Origin: Burkholderia anthina
Lineage (GTDB): Bacteria > Pseudomonadota > Gammaproteobacteria > Burkholderiales > Burkholderiaceae
NCBI RefSeq assembly: GCF_001547525.1
Contig: NZ_LNJP01000003.1
Location: 1,240,001-1,304,000, forward strand
DNA length: 64,000 nucleotides
Direction of reading: 5' to 3'
The notes below the pieces were generated by a model that worked only from the letters and a program-made list of their open reading frames with translations, made no database searches and was not told the DNA's origin. The position numbers were made by a program, and so were the translations under genes. The stretch's first letter is position 1. Each line of letters begins with the position of its first letter. Of this stretch, positions 8,062-15,261 are shown piece after piece.

Positions 8062-9810
8062 ATGGCCGGTCGGGGCATCAACCTTTTCATGTGGAGATAC
8101 CAGGTCAGCTACCGAATACACATTCGGTGGTTGGCGCGCGAGGTGCTGAAGCGCCTCGGAGCGCCAGCGGAGGCTGAGGTGCTTCTTGTCGGCGCCCGCA
8201 AGCCCGGAAGCAAGAATCGGAATCCGGTGTGCGTGGAGCCGGAGGATGGAAAGTGGCCCCTGGCGCTTTTCGACGGCCTACTCGATGCAGTGGAATCGAC
8301 CTATAACAAACACGACCTGCAGAACATAATTTACGGCGATGAAGCGAGCATGCGCGACAAGCCGGAATGGATGCGTCGCGACTCAGTGCGGACGTCGGTC
8401 CGCAAAGCACTCAAGGTCTTCGACACCGCGCACGATGTGACTTCGTTCTGCGGCGAGGTCAGGTGCGTCGATGAATACTACGTCACACCCGTCGTGCAGA
8501 TTCCCAACGCCACCTTCACGCAATTTCCGCCCTTACCTGATAGACCCGTCGAGGGACGGCGACAGGGATACGGATATCGTAGTCTGATCCATGCTGCGAT
8601 GTACGCCGTCCTTCACGAAGCGACGGGAGAATTGCACAGCCCAGATCCCGGTCGCTTCACTCGTGACAGCATGAGAAACGCTGAGGAAGTCGTTCGCGTT
8701 GGGGCGCAGGAGTTTCTGCACACGCCAGGGCTTTCGATCGAACGGCAGTACTTTCATACCACTCTTTTTGACTCGCTGAACCTCGTGGCGTCGCTGATGT
8801 ACGAAGGCGCAAAAGGTGTCGGCAACCTTATCCTCGTCAACCCCGAGAACGAATGTGTCGAGTTCCTAGCCAGGTTTTCCGACCCCGTGCCGTTTCGCGA
8901 GCCGAGATGGGTTCGGAAAGTTCTGCAGATGGCCACCACCGGCGTTGGCATCATCGCCGACAGCCGACAGATCTACGGCCTTGGGAAACTGAAGGATTCG
9001 CACGACGCTTACGCAGCACAGGATGCATTTACGGCCGCCTTCATCGACCACTACCACTGGGAGTTGCGATGTGGTGATCAGGTACTTCTCCGTAGCCACT
9101 ACGGAGTGCCCAAACTCGCACAGGAACCCTTCGACAAGGTTGCCTTTCTCGCAAACTACGCCCGACTCTTTCCCGGAACCTCGCCGGAAGACGGATTGCA
9201 TCTATGGAACCTGCTGCTGGTCCAAATACGTCAAGAACACGGCAGCATGATCGTCGTTGCGGCAGATGCGCTCAGTGAGGCACGCCGGCTTGGCAAACAA
9301 GGCACGCGCATCGAACCAACCCGGCTGACGGAGTCATTGCTTGAAAGTTTCAGCGGTATCGACGGGACCATACTGCTCGCACCGGATGGGATGTGTCACG
9401 CTGTCGGAATCATTCTTGACGGCGAGGCCACCGATCAATGCACTCCCTCACGAGGATCCCGATACAACTCAGGGATGCGCTACGTACAGACAGGGTTAGC
9501 TCGCAGGCTGGCAATTGTTGTTTCAGATGATCGCACCGTCGATGTCATTCCTCGAATCCGACGATTGGTCAGTCGTTCGAGGGTCGAGCAGTACGTCGCC
9601 GCGTTTGAAACGGCGACACTCGATAACTACCATGACGCTCGAAACTGGCTCGACGAGCATCGCTTCTATGTCAATGCAGAGCAATGTAGCCGGATTAACA
9701 AAGCGATCGATAGGCTAGATGCGGCCCCAAAGGAAGTGGGGCTGATTTACCTTGGAACTGAGCGCTTCGGGGCTCATCCCGAGATGGATGACAGTTATCT
9801 CACGAACTAG
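8062..9810 (+). CDS. DAC (DisA-like) domain protein, third gene of the CBASS operon
   Basis: This is a 582-residue soluble protein. Its C-terminal part looks like a DisA_N/diadenylate-cyclase fold: IDGTILLAPDG (residues 433-443) matches the DGA motif and RGSRYNSGMRYV (464-475) occupies the place of the RHR motif, followed by LAIVVSDDRTVDVIP. The canonical RHR is replaced by RYN, so it may be a variant cyclase or a nucleotide sensor. The N-terminal 400 residues are unlike DisA or CdaA and may be a sensor domain, as in the DAC-N-terminal sensor families described computationally in conflict systems. The ATG at 8062 has GGGAG 5 bp upstream; the open frame from 7936 overlaps the CD-NTase gene and is not used. 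Same strand and spacing support co-transcription with CBASS. Function is not established. Confidence 0.7.
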   Translation: MAGRGINLFMWRYQVSYRIHIRWLAREVLKRLGAPAEAEVLLVGARKPGSKNRNPVCVEPEDGKWPLALFDGLLDAVESTYNKHDLQNIIYGDEASMRDKPEWMRRDSVRTSVRKALKVFDTAHDVTSFCGEVRCVDEYYVTPVVQIPNATFTQFPPLPDRPVEGRRQGYGYRSLIHAAMYAVLHEATGELHSPDPGRFTRDSMRNAEEVVRVGAQEFLHTPGLSIERQYFHTTLFDSLNLVASLMYEGAKGVGNLILVNPENECVEFLARFSDPVPFREPRWVRKVLQMATTGVGIIADSRQIYGLGKLKDSHDAYAAQDAFTAAFIDHYHWELRCGDQVLLRSHYGVPKLAQEPFDKVAFLANYARLFPGTSPEDGLHLWNLLLVQIRQEHGSMIVVAADALSEARRLGKQGTRIEPTRLTESLLESFSGIDGTILLAPDGMCHAVGIILDGEATDQCTPSRGSRYNSGMRYVQTGLARRLAIVVSDDRTVDVIPRIRRLVSRSRVEQYVAAFETATLDNYHDARNWLDEHRFYVNAEQCSRINKAIDRLDAAPKEVGLIYLGTERFGAHPEMDDSYLTN

Positions 9811-10056
9811 CCGCCTAGCGCTCGACGGCTTCATAAGGCCCCCGCTGCAAGGGGCGCAGCGGCAATTAGTTCGCCAGCTGTGGCTTGCTGAGCGACCAAT
9901 CAGGTCGAGCGTGCTGTCCCCGCCTCGATCCGGGAGACACTCTTTTCGGCTTCGATCATTCGCTCGCAGGGCGAAAATATCGGCGCCAATTGTCAACGAT
10001 CTGTACGCATCGATCGGTTGAATCCACCACCGTTCTGAGTCAGATGGCGACTACAC

Positions 10057-10097
10057 AAGCAAAAAGAGCCCGACATCGCGGGCTCTTTTTGCTTTTT
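10057..10097. terminator. Strong intrinsic terminator after the CBASS operon
   Basis: A 16-bp perfect stem (AAGCAAAAAGAGCCCG pairing with its complement at 10079-10094) closes a 6-nt loop, followed by TTT. The A-rich left arm and T-rich right arm make it work in both directions, serving the CBASS operon and the small leftward gene at 10108-10224. Confidence 0.85.
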
Positions 10098-10107
10098 CGT
10101 CTTACCG

Positions 10108-10224
10108 TCAATCGGCATAGGGTCGGAGGTGGACTACACCAACAGTACCCAGCAAAACGGACATTACGACGCCGCCTACCCACTTCGCAAATTTGGTTGA
10201 CATGACTTGATTACTTTTTGCCAT
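10108..10224 (-). CDS. 38-residue single-pass membrane peptide
   Basis: The ATG at 10224 is preceded by a near-perfect ribosome-binding site, AAGGAGG, 7 bp upstream. The peptide (MAKSNQVMSTKFAKW...) has a short basic N-terminus and one hydrophobic helix (VGGVVMSVLLGTVGVV). Immediately downstream is the shared terminator at 10057-10097. Small hydrophobic peptides of this design include type I toxins and small membrane regulators. I do not recognise the family. A tRNA T-arm-like hairpin lies in its leader. Confidence 0.55.
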   Translation of the reverse strand: MAKSNQVMSTKFAKWVGGVVMSVLLGTVGVVHLRPYAD

Positions 10225-10973
10225 GGTGTGCCTCCTTATGTGAAGATTGTTTACGCTGCGACGAACTGCATTCCCTTTTGGGGGGATTCGAACCCCCACG
10301 ACGGCCCTTACGGGCTGAGACGATATTTCCCTCGTGATGAATATGAAGATGAGCATTCATATGCAAAGTGAAGTCAACCGCGTCGTGTCCTCCGCTCCTA
10401 TGCCGACTTAGCGAAACGCATTTTACATGGTTTCAAGCTCAACAACTAGCGGAGACTCCCCCACCGCGCGGTGCCGTATCGACGAGGTTCGGACCGCATA
10501 TTCCATGGACGGGAGTGATATAGTTGAGCACCCAAATCTTTGGAAGCAGGCTCGCCAATCTGTCACACGGGCAGTCAGGCCGACGCGCGTTTCCGCCGGT
10601 AGGCCAATCACAGTGCCGACCGTAGCGTCGCGAGTACGGGCCCGGGCTCACCCAGATCGAGTGGACAGTCGACGCGAATCCGAACGGCATTCCATTCGAC
10701 GATGAGGCTTGATGCCACTTGAGTCGCCCCTAAGGCAAACGACCCGCCGGATGGCATGTCCTATCGATCGGCCGCTGTGATCGGTCAAACTGACGCTCCA
10801 ACGTCCGCGTGGCCGCATGGATGAACGGCCGGAGCTGGTCAAACTGAGTCAGCCGATCTGGCGCTGTCTGTTTGGTCTAGTCCAGCCTTATACAAATGAG
10901 CATTCACGGGCAACGCACTGTAAGCAAAATGGGAGCTTAGAGCTTCCATTTCGTTTTACTGAACTACGCCGAG
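10225..10973. other. Non-coding stretch with a tRNA T-arm-like hairpin
   Basis: About 750 bp with no convincing gene. On the minus strand, 10297-10281 reads GGGGGTTCGAATCCCCC, a textbook TPsiC arm (5-bp stem, TTCGAAT loop), but no acceptor, D or anticodon arm fits around it. An 11-bp direct repeat GGTCAAACTGA occurs at about 10784 and 10839. The sequence may be remnants of older insertions. Confidence 0.5.
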
Positions 10974-11356
10974 TTACTTGTACTCGACCTTCATCGTCAT
11001 TGCTCCGGTCTTTCCGACCTTGAAAATCTTCACGTCGACATCTTTGTCAAATTTCGCGCCAAGCTCTGCGCCAGCATCGACGTCCATCGTGATCTCGACC
11101 GATTTTACGCCTTCTTCTCGCACGGCCTTGATAATCGCGGTTACCGCCTCACACTGTTCTTTGATCGTTATCGTAGTATCAGTGGCGCTGCGCACGAGCT
11201 CAATGCTCTTGTCGAACATGGACTTCGCAAAATCGGAGACGGGTCCGTAGAGCCGCTCGAAGAAATCCCGCTCTTTGATGGCGAGCATCGCACATTGAAA
11301 GTCCGCCCGTGTCGTCACATGGAATACTACTACTGCATTTTTTGTTCTTCGCTCAT
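10974..11356 (-). CDS. Small conserved-looking protein with an A6 frameshift near its start
   Basis: An ATG at 11356 with GAGG 7 bp upstream starts MSEEQK and then hits a stop after MQ in frame. The long open frame ending at 10974 (...FHVTTRADFQCAMLAIKERDFFERLYGP...) lies one base out. The two join at a run of six A (minus strand, 11343-11338). Adding one A gives a continuous protein of about 127 residues. This is either an inactivating deletion, transcriptional slippage on the A run, or a sequencing error; a GTG at 11318 could otherwise start a 114-residue product. The product is soluble and its function is unknown. It lies 36 bp after the H-NS gene on the same strand. Confidence 0.65.
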
Positions 11357-11392
11357 GCCAGATCCTCGCTCACGGTCGATGTTTGCTCGTCG

Positions 11393-11695
11393 TTACTGGA
11401 TCAAGAAACGATCACGATTCTTCACGTCCTTGATCCATTCAGGAGCTCGACCACGCCCGCTCCATGTTTCACCGGTCTTCGGATTCTGATACTTGGCAGT
11501 GGTGGGCGCCGCAGCCTTCTTGCCGCTGCTTGCGCGCTTACGACCGAAGACCTGTTCGGACGTAATACCGTACTCGGCCACCTTTTCGCGGATGTCCGCA
11601 AGCACCGCCTCCAGTTCAGCGACGCGCGCGGCTTCTGTTTCCGCTTGAAGCTTCGCGAGTTCCTCCTTTAGGGTCTTGTAATTCTTCATTGCCAT
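11393..11695 (-). CDS. H-NS family nucleoid-associated protein
   Basis: This 100-residue protein has an N-terminal coiled-coil (KTLKEELAKLQAETEAARVAELEAVLADI, about residues 6-35) for oligomerisation, a basic linker (GRKRASSGKKAA) and the C-terminal H-NS DNA-binding signature (YQNPKTGETWSGRGRAPEWI, about 70-89, with the RGR core). Such proteins bind AT-rich DNA and silence acquired genes. The ATG at 11695 has AGGTGA upstream. Its position in an AT-richer island suggests it represses the island's own genes, a common trait of mobile elements; that role is inferred. Confidence 0.92.
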   Translation of the reverse strand: MAMKNYKTLKEELAKLQAETEAARVAELEAVLADIREKVAEYGITSEQVFGRKRASSGKKAAAPTTAKYQNPKTGETWSGRGRAPEWIKDVKNRDRFLIQ

Positions 11696-12207
11696 ATAGT
11701 CACCTTCGGTAGTTGTTGGATGCTCTAAGACCGGATGATTATGCCATCTAGTTACGTCAGCCGACTTGATATATTTTTACGTACTCCTCACGCGAGCCAT
11801 GTCGACATGGCTCCCCCGCCACCGATATATAAAATTCATCGAAGTGTCTTATGACCGCCCTGGTTGAGGACACTGGTGAAGGATTTTCAGCCGAAGCAAA
11901 GAACCCGAAACATATAGCGCTTCGCTCTCTTGTAGGGAGCCAATACAGCAGCCACATACATACACCGACGCCCGACAGATACGAATTGAGCGCCGAGCGC
12001 CAGCGCCCTTGAGCGCCCACCACGCAGTATTCCGGCCGTCCATCACGACAACCTTCTTGTCATAAACCGAATCGCAGGTCCGATGCGGAGTGAGCCGGCC
12101 GAGCCATCTCATGCTGACCAGAACTCATTGCGCACCACGCCGCCTTAACCTTGAATTCCTTCGTTTGCCACCATCTTGGTACCGCGCTCTTCGCCACGCT
12201 CGTCGAG
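11696..12207. other. Non-coding stretch with a perfect 20-bp palindrome
   Basis: These 512 bp separate the end of the transposition operon from the H-NS gene and must contain the latter's promoter. A perfect 20-bp palindrome with 10-bp arms GAGCCATGTC / GACATGGCTC lies at 11794-11813, in the AT-rich part about 100 bp upstream of H-NS. Short open frames here look random. Confidence 0.55.
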
Positions 12208-12978
12208 TCAGCTAAAACCCAATACGTTCCGTATCTGATGCAACGGAACTGCCCGCCGATCGACAGTACCGCTCCTATTCTTGACTCCTGCGGCACGCCG
12301 AAAGTCGATTAGTTTCTCTACCGCAGCCAGCCCTTCCGAAACTCCGGATCCCGTGGTCGTCGGCAAACACCAGCGTTGATACAGATAGCGCGCATTCTCA
12401 GCCTCATCCAGCGTACAAGTAATCGGTGAAATGCGACAAAGATCTAGACCACATCGACATTGCACCATGCTCGGTCGAGTCACCATAATCGGTTTCTCGC
12501 ACTGTGGGCAAACGTCGAGCAGTTGAACAGAATGGACACGACATGCGGTCATCCAGGTAAGGCGATGTGAAGCAAGCATGATCCCACCGTCGAGCAGGCA
12601 CAGCGGACAAATCCGCTCGCGCTCTCGAACAAGCAAGTGCCGGGCCTCAATCACATGAGGCCCCACCGCGTAACTGAAGGCAGTCCCTCGTGCTCGCCCA
12701 CCAACTTCGACCGGGCACATCGATCTCATCGTCGATTGATCGATCCGGCAAACACGAGACAATTCCGCAATCTCGGCGGAAACCAACGGACCGAACGCAA
12801 CACAACCGGCTTCACGCAGCAATGCCCCAACGCTTCTCAGGCCGTTGGCATCCACCAAGCGCATAAGCACCGACGACAACGACTCGTCAGGATAGGGTTC
12901 GACGCGAAGCGCAAGCGGTAGCCGTAACATCGAATTCGCCGGTCTGACGGAATACGATGCCCAACTGCGATTTTCCAT
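12208..12978 (-). CDS. Second TniQ family protein (short)
   Basis: This 256-residue TniQ-domain protein begins its domain at about residue 20 (LALRVEPYPDESLSSVLMRLVDANG). Zinc-binding clusters follow: CPLC at about residue 123, and CPQC with CRCG at about 160-178, with an intervening H in ACRVHSVQLLDVC. TniQ/TnsD-type proteins choose the target for Tn7-like transposases. It lacks the C-terminal region present in the neighbouring 322-residue TniQ and could have a different target preference or be a partner subunit. It is the last gene of the operon, 31 bp after the Xre/MbcA-type gene. Confidence 0.88.
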   Translation of the reverse strand: MENRSWASYSVRPANSMLRLPLALRVEPYPDESLSSVLMRLVDANGLRSVGALLREAGCVAFGPLVSAEIAELSRVCRIDQSTMRSMCPVEVGGRARGTAFSYAVGPHVIEARHLLVRERERICPLCLLDGGIMLASHRLTWMTACRVHSVQLLDVCPQCEKPIMVTRPSMVQCRCGLDLCRISPITCTLDEAENARYLYQRWCLPTTTGSGVSEGLAAVEKLIDFRRAAGVKNRSGTVDRRAVPLHQIRNVLGFS

Positions 12979-13009
12979 ATCGAACTCCAGATCGATGCAG
13001 TGCTCGTTC

Positions 13010-13285
13010 CTAGCGATAGGCGCCTGTCTGCATGCTCAGTAGCGTCCGGGCCACCAGTTCCTCTCCGTCGGCGGTATCTAGATACGTGACGGGCTTCCTC
13101 CACCCGAGTGATGGAACCTCTTCGTGCAGCCAAGTACACAACCACCGTTTCGCGTCAAAACCCTCCGGTTCGCCTGACTCATTGACTATTTTCTGCACAA
13201 GATCCAAGAGCCTGTTCCAAACCGGTTCAGGCATGTGCTCGACCATGCATTCGGATCGCCATGTGCCGCAACGACACGTTTTCAT
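13010..13285 (-). CDS. Xre/MbcA/ParS-type (DUF2384-like) small protein between the two TniQ genes
   Basis: This 91-residue protein starts at the ATG at 13285. An N-terminal Cys-rich segment (MKTCRCGTWRSEC) is followed by a helical part. The C-terminus resembles the antitoxin MbcA/ParS toxin-binding domain: FDAKRWLCTWLHEEVPSLGWRKPVTYLDTADGEELVARTLLSMQTG, with the W-L-P-LG-P-D/T-G spacing typical of that fold. No RES-type toxin gene is adjacent, so it may have been recruited as a transposition or target-site factor or a regulator. A 28-bp perfect palindrome lies upstream, with a half-site repeated inside the gene's start. Confidence 0.7.
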   Translation of the reverse strand: MKTCRCGTWRSECMVEHMPEPVWNRLLDLVQKIVNESGEPEGFDAKRWLCTWLHEEVPSLGWRKPVTYLDTADGEELVARTLLSMQTGAYR

Positions 13286-13328
13286 GATGTTCACCTCACC
13301 CAGATTCGAAGTCCCACGTCGGAACCCA

Positions 13329-13356
13329 TGGCGATCCGATTCGAATCGGATCGCCA
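13329..13356. promoter_or_regulatory. Perfect 28-bp palindrome upstream of the Xre/MbcA-type gene
   Basis: The two 14-bp arms, TGGCGATCCGATTC and its exact complement, abut without a loop. The site lies between the tniQ stop (13378) and the small gene's ATG (13285). A further half-site, ATTCGGATCGCCA, occurs at 13249-13261 within the first codons of the gene. This layout fits an autoregulatory operator for a dimeric DNA-binding protein. A cruciform or RNA hairpin role is the alternative. Confidence 0.6.
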
Positions 13357-13377
13357 CGGCTTATTGAGAACACCGCG

Positions 13378-14346
13378 TCACACGGTCTGCACCACTTGGC
13401 CGCCTATTGCGTCGACCAGTGCACGATGGAGGAACGCGAACGGTGGCTCCGGCAACTCCGTGAACAAACGCATAGAGACGTGCTCAACGCTTCGGGCCGA
13501 GCTCAGGATCGACCCCGACCGAGGTCGGTATTGCCGTTCCGCGTTGACCAGTTCCTTGAATCCCCGAGGCCAGTCCGACATGATCCGTCCGATTTTTTGC
13601 ATGCGCGGCGTCAGTTCGGAAATGGCCTTCGAGCGCAGCCCCTTGTCTGTCGATCCGCTTGTTGCGCCACTGACGCGATACAGGAACGAAAGCACACGCA
13701 GCAACTCCCCAAGGTCAAGCGCGGCGAAATCCGGTGGAACGCCTGGCGGACAGTCTGGCACATCATGCTCAAAGCTCATACGCCAGCGTCGATCGATGAG
13801 CCGAGTGATCATCAGATCGTCCGTCTTCGCGGGTTGACATGCAGCCGACCCGAGATCCGTCCCGCACTGACAACGCGCCACGCCCGGCCGCATGGACGAC
13901 ACTTCGCGTCGACAGCCCGGACAGCGATCGAATAGCTGGACGCTGTGGACAACACAGCACGTCGCGAATACGTAAGCATTCACACCCAGCACGTGTTGAT
14001 GCTCCGCGATACACAGCGGACATATGCGCTCCTTGGCGCCGACAAGGATTGCATCGGGTTCGACCCAGTGGCCATACAAGCTGATCTTCGCGTGCTTCGT
14101 CCCGCTACGGTCAATAGCGCCCACGGTCAACGGTGTCATCGCCCGAACCAATTTCGGGGAGAGCCGGCAAACACGGGCAAGCGCATCGACCTCCGAGGCA
14201 AAGCGCGGCCGAGCAGCAGCCACGCCGGCGCGGCGCAGGACCATCCCAGGTCCACTCAACCCGTTGACCTCGGCAACGCGATGCAGCACCGACGAAAGCG
14301 ACTCTCCGCGATGCGGAGCAACGCCGAGAAGAAGAGGGGTCGTCAT
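13378..14346 (-). CDS. tniQ: TniQ family transposition protein
   Basis: This 322-residue TniQ begins with the conserved segment LLLGVAPHRGESLSSVLHRVAEVNGL (residues 5-30). Zinc clusters are CPLC in KERICPLCIAEH (about 130) with a downstream H, then CPGC...CQCG (about 165-185). It links the TnsC-type ATPase to the target site. The ATG overlaps the end of the TnsC gene (ATGA), so translation is coupled. Its extra C-terminal 90 residues distinguish it from the shorter second TniQ. Two TniQ-family proteins in one element can mean two targeting modes. Confidence 0.93.
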   Translation of the reverse strand: MTTPLLLGVAPHRGESLSSVLHRVAEVNGLSGPGMVLRRAGVAAARPRFASEVDALARVCRLSPKLVRAMTPLTVGAIDRSGTKHAKISLYGHWVEPDAILVGAKERICPLCIAEHQHVLGVNAYVFATCCVVHSVQLFDRCPGCRREVSSMRPGVARCQCGTDLGSAACQPAKTDDLMITRLIDRRWRMSFEHDVPDCPPGVPPDFAALDLGELLRVLSFLYRVSGATSGSTDKGLRSKAISELTPRMQKIGRIMSDWPRGFKELVNAERQYRPRSGSILSSARSVEHVSMRLFTELPEPPFAFLHRALVDAIGGQVVQTV

Positions 14347-15251
14347 TGCACGTCCTCCGCAAACGGTTCACCCGGTTGGTCAAGCGGAACGCCATTAAAC
14401 TTCGAATCGAAGGGATCGCGAGAAGGCGGTACATCCTTCCAGATATGAACGCGAAACGCCGCGGCAAAATCGTTCAGCGTGACACTTTTCCCACCGCGTC
14501 GCTCGGCAACCTGGTAAGCACCGTTCAACAGCTTGCACATGTAGTCCACCAGTCCTGCAGTTGCGTAGTACAACTTCATCACGACACGCTTGTCGACAAT
14601 ATCCGTCATCGGCAATGGCATATCTTTGGCGAGTGCCTGCATCACGCCAATGAACGTTTTGGCGCCTTCGTTGGTGTTCACATTGAACGGACGCATCTCC
14701 GTCACGCGAGAAAACCGGCGCCGCAATTGCCCATTGACTCGCAGCACACCCAGCAGCGACGGCAGCCCCGCGAGCACAACAGCAGCTGGGAGCCGGTCCA
14801 GCAGCACCTTCAACCAGTTCGCAACCTGTCTCAGCGAACGGCGATCGCCCTCGACGAAGTGCTGAAACTCGTCGAGCATGATGATCTCCACGCCACAGCC
14901 GTGTACCAGTTTGACAATCTGCTCTGTCAGGCGCGCACTCGATTGACCAGCTTGCGCAATTTCACCCAAGGCAATCAACATAGCTTCGGCCAACGATCTG
15001 ACAGTCGGTACTGCAGGCACGATGACATAGAGAACCGGCACGTGCCGGCGCAACACCTCCTCTCGCACCGGGAATTGGGCACGATAGCATTCGAGCACGG
15101 TCGATTTTCCGGCTCCGGACGCCCCGATCGTCGCCAGACACCCTGCTTCACCAGATTCCCGCAGCCATTGATGGATCTCCTCGATGCTCTTGAGCGCAAC
15201 AACGAAATCGGGATGCTCGACGATGCTTTTACGGACATTAAATCGTTTCAT
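14343..15251 (-). CDS. tniB: TnsC/TniB-type AAA+ ATPase of the transposition complex
   Basis: This 302-residue ATPase has Walker A GASGAGKST (about residues 42-50) and Walker B IIMLDEFQHF (about 121-130), a typical TniB signature. It should form ATP-dependent filaments on target DNA, recruit TniQ and activate the TnsB transposase. It starts 11 bp after the TnsB gene and overlaps tniQ by 4 bp. It looks intact. Confidence 0.94.
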   Translation of the reverse strand: MKRFNVRKSIVEHPDFVVALKSIEEIHQWLRESGEAGCLATIGASGAGKSTVLECYRAQFPVREEVLRRHVPVLYVIVPAVPTVRSLAEAMLIALGEIAQAGQSSARLTEQIVKLVHGCGVEIIMLDEFQHFVEGDRRSLRQVANWLKVLLDRLPAAVVLAGLPSLLGVLRVNGQLRRRFSRVTEMRPFNVNTNEGAKTFIGVMQALAKDMPLPMTDIVDKRVVMKLYYATAGLVDYMCKLLNGAYQVAERRGGKSVTLNDFAAAFRVHIWKDVPPSRDPFDSKFNGVPLDQPGEPFAEDVQ

Positions 15252-15261
15252 GATGATCTCC

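Noticed and set aside
10281..10350. Possible complete tRNA gene around the T-arm
   Set aside because: No acceptor stem partner, D-arm or 7-nt anticodon loop could be fitted.
11849..12207. Frameshifted C-terminal extension of the second TniQ
   Set aside because: Frames downstream of 12208 show no similarity to the C-terminus of the longer TniQ.
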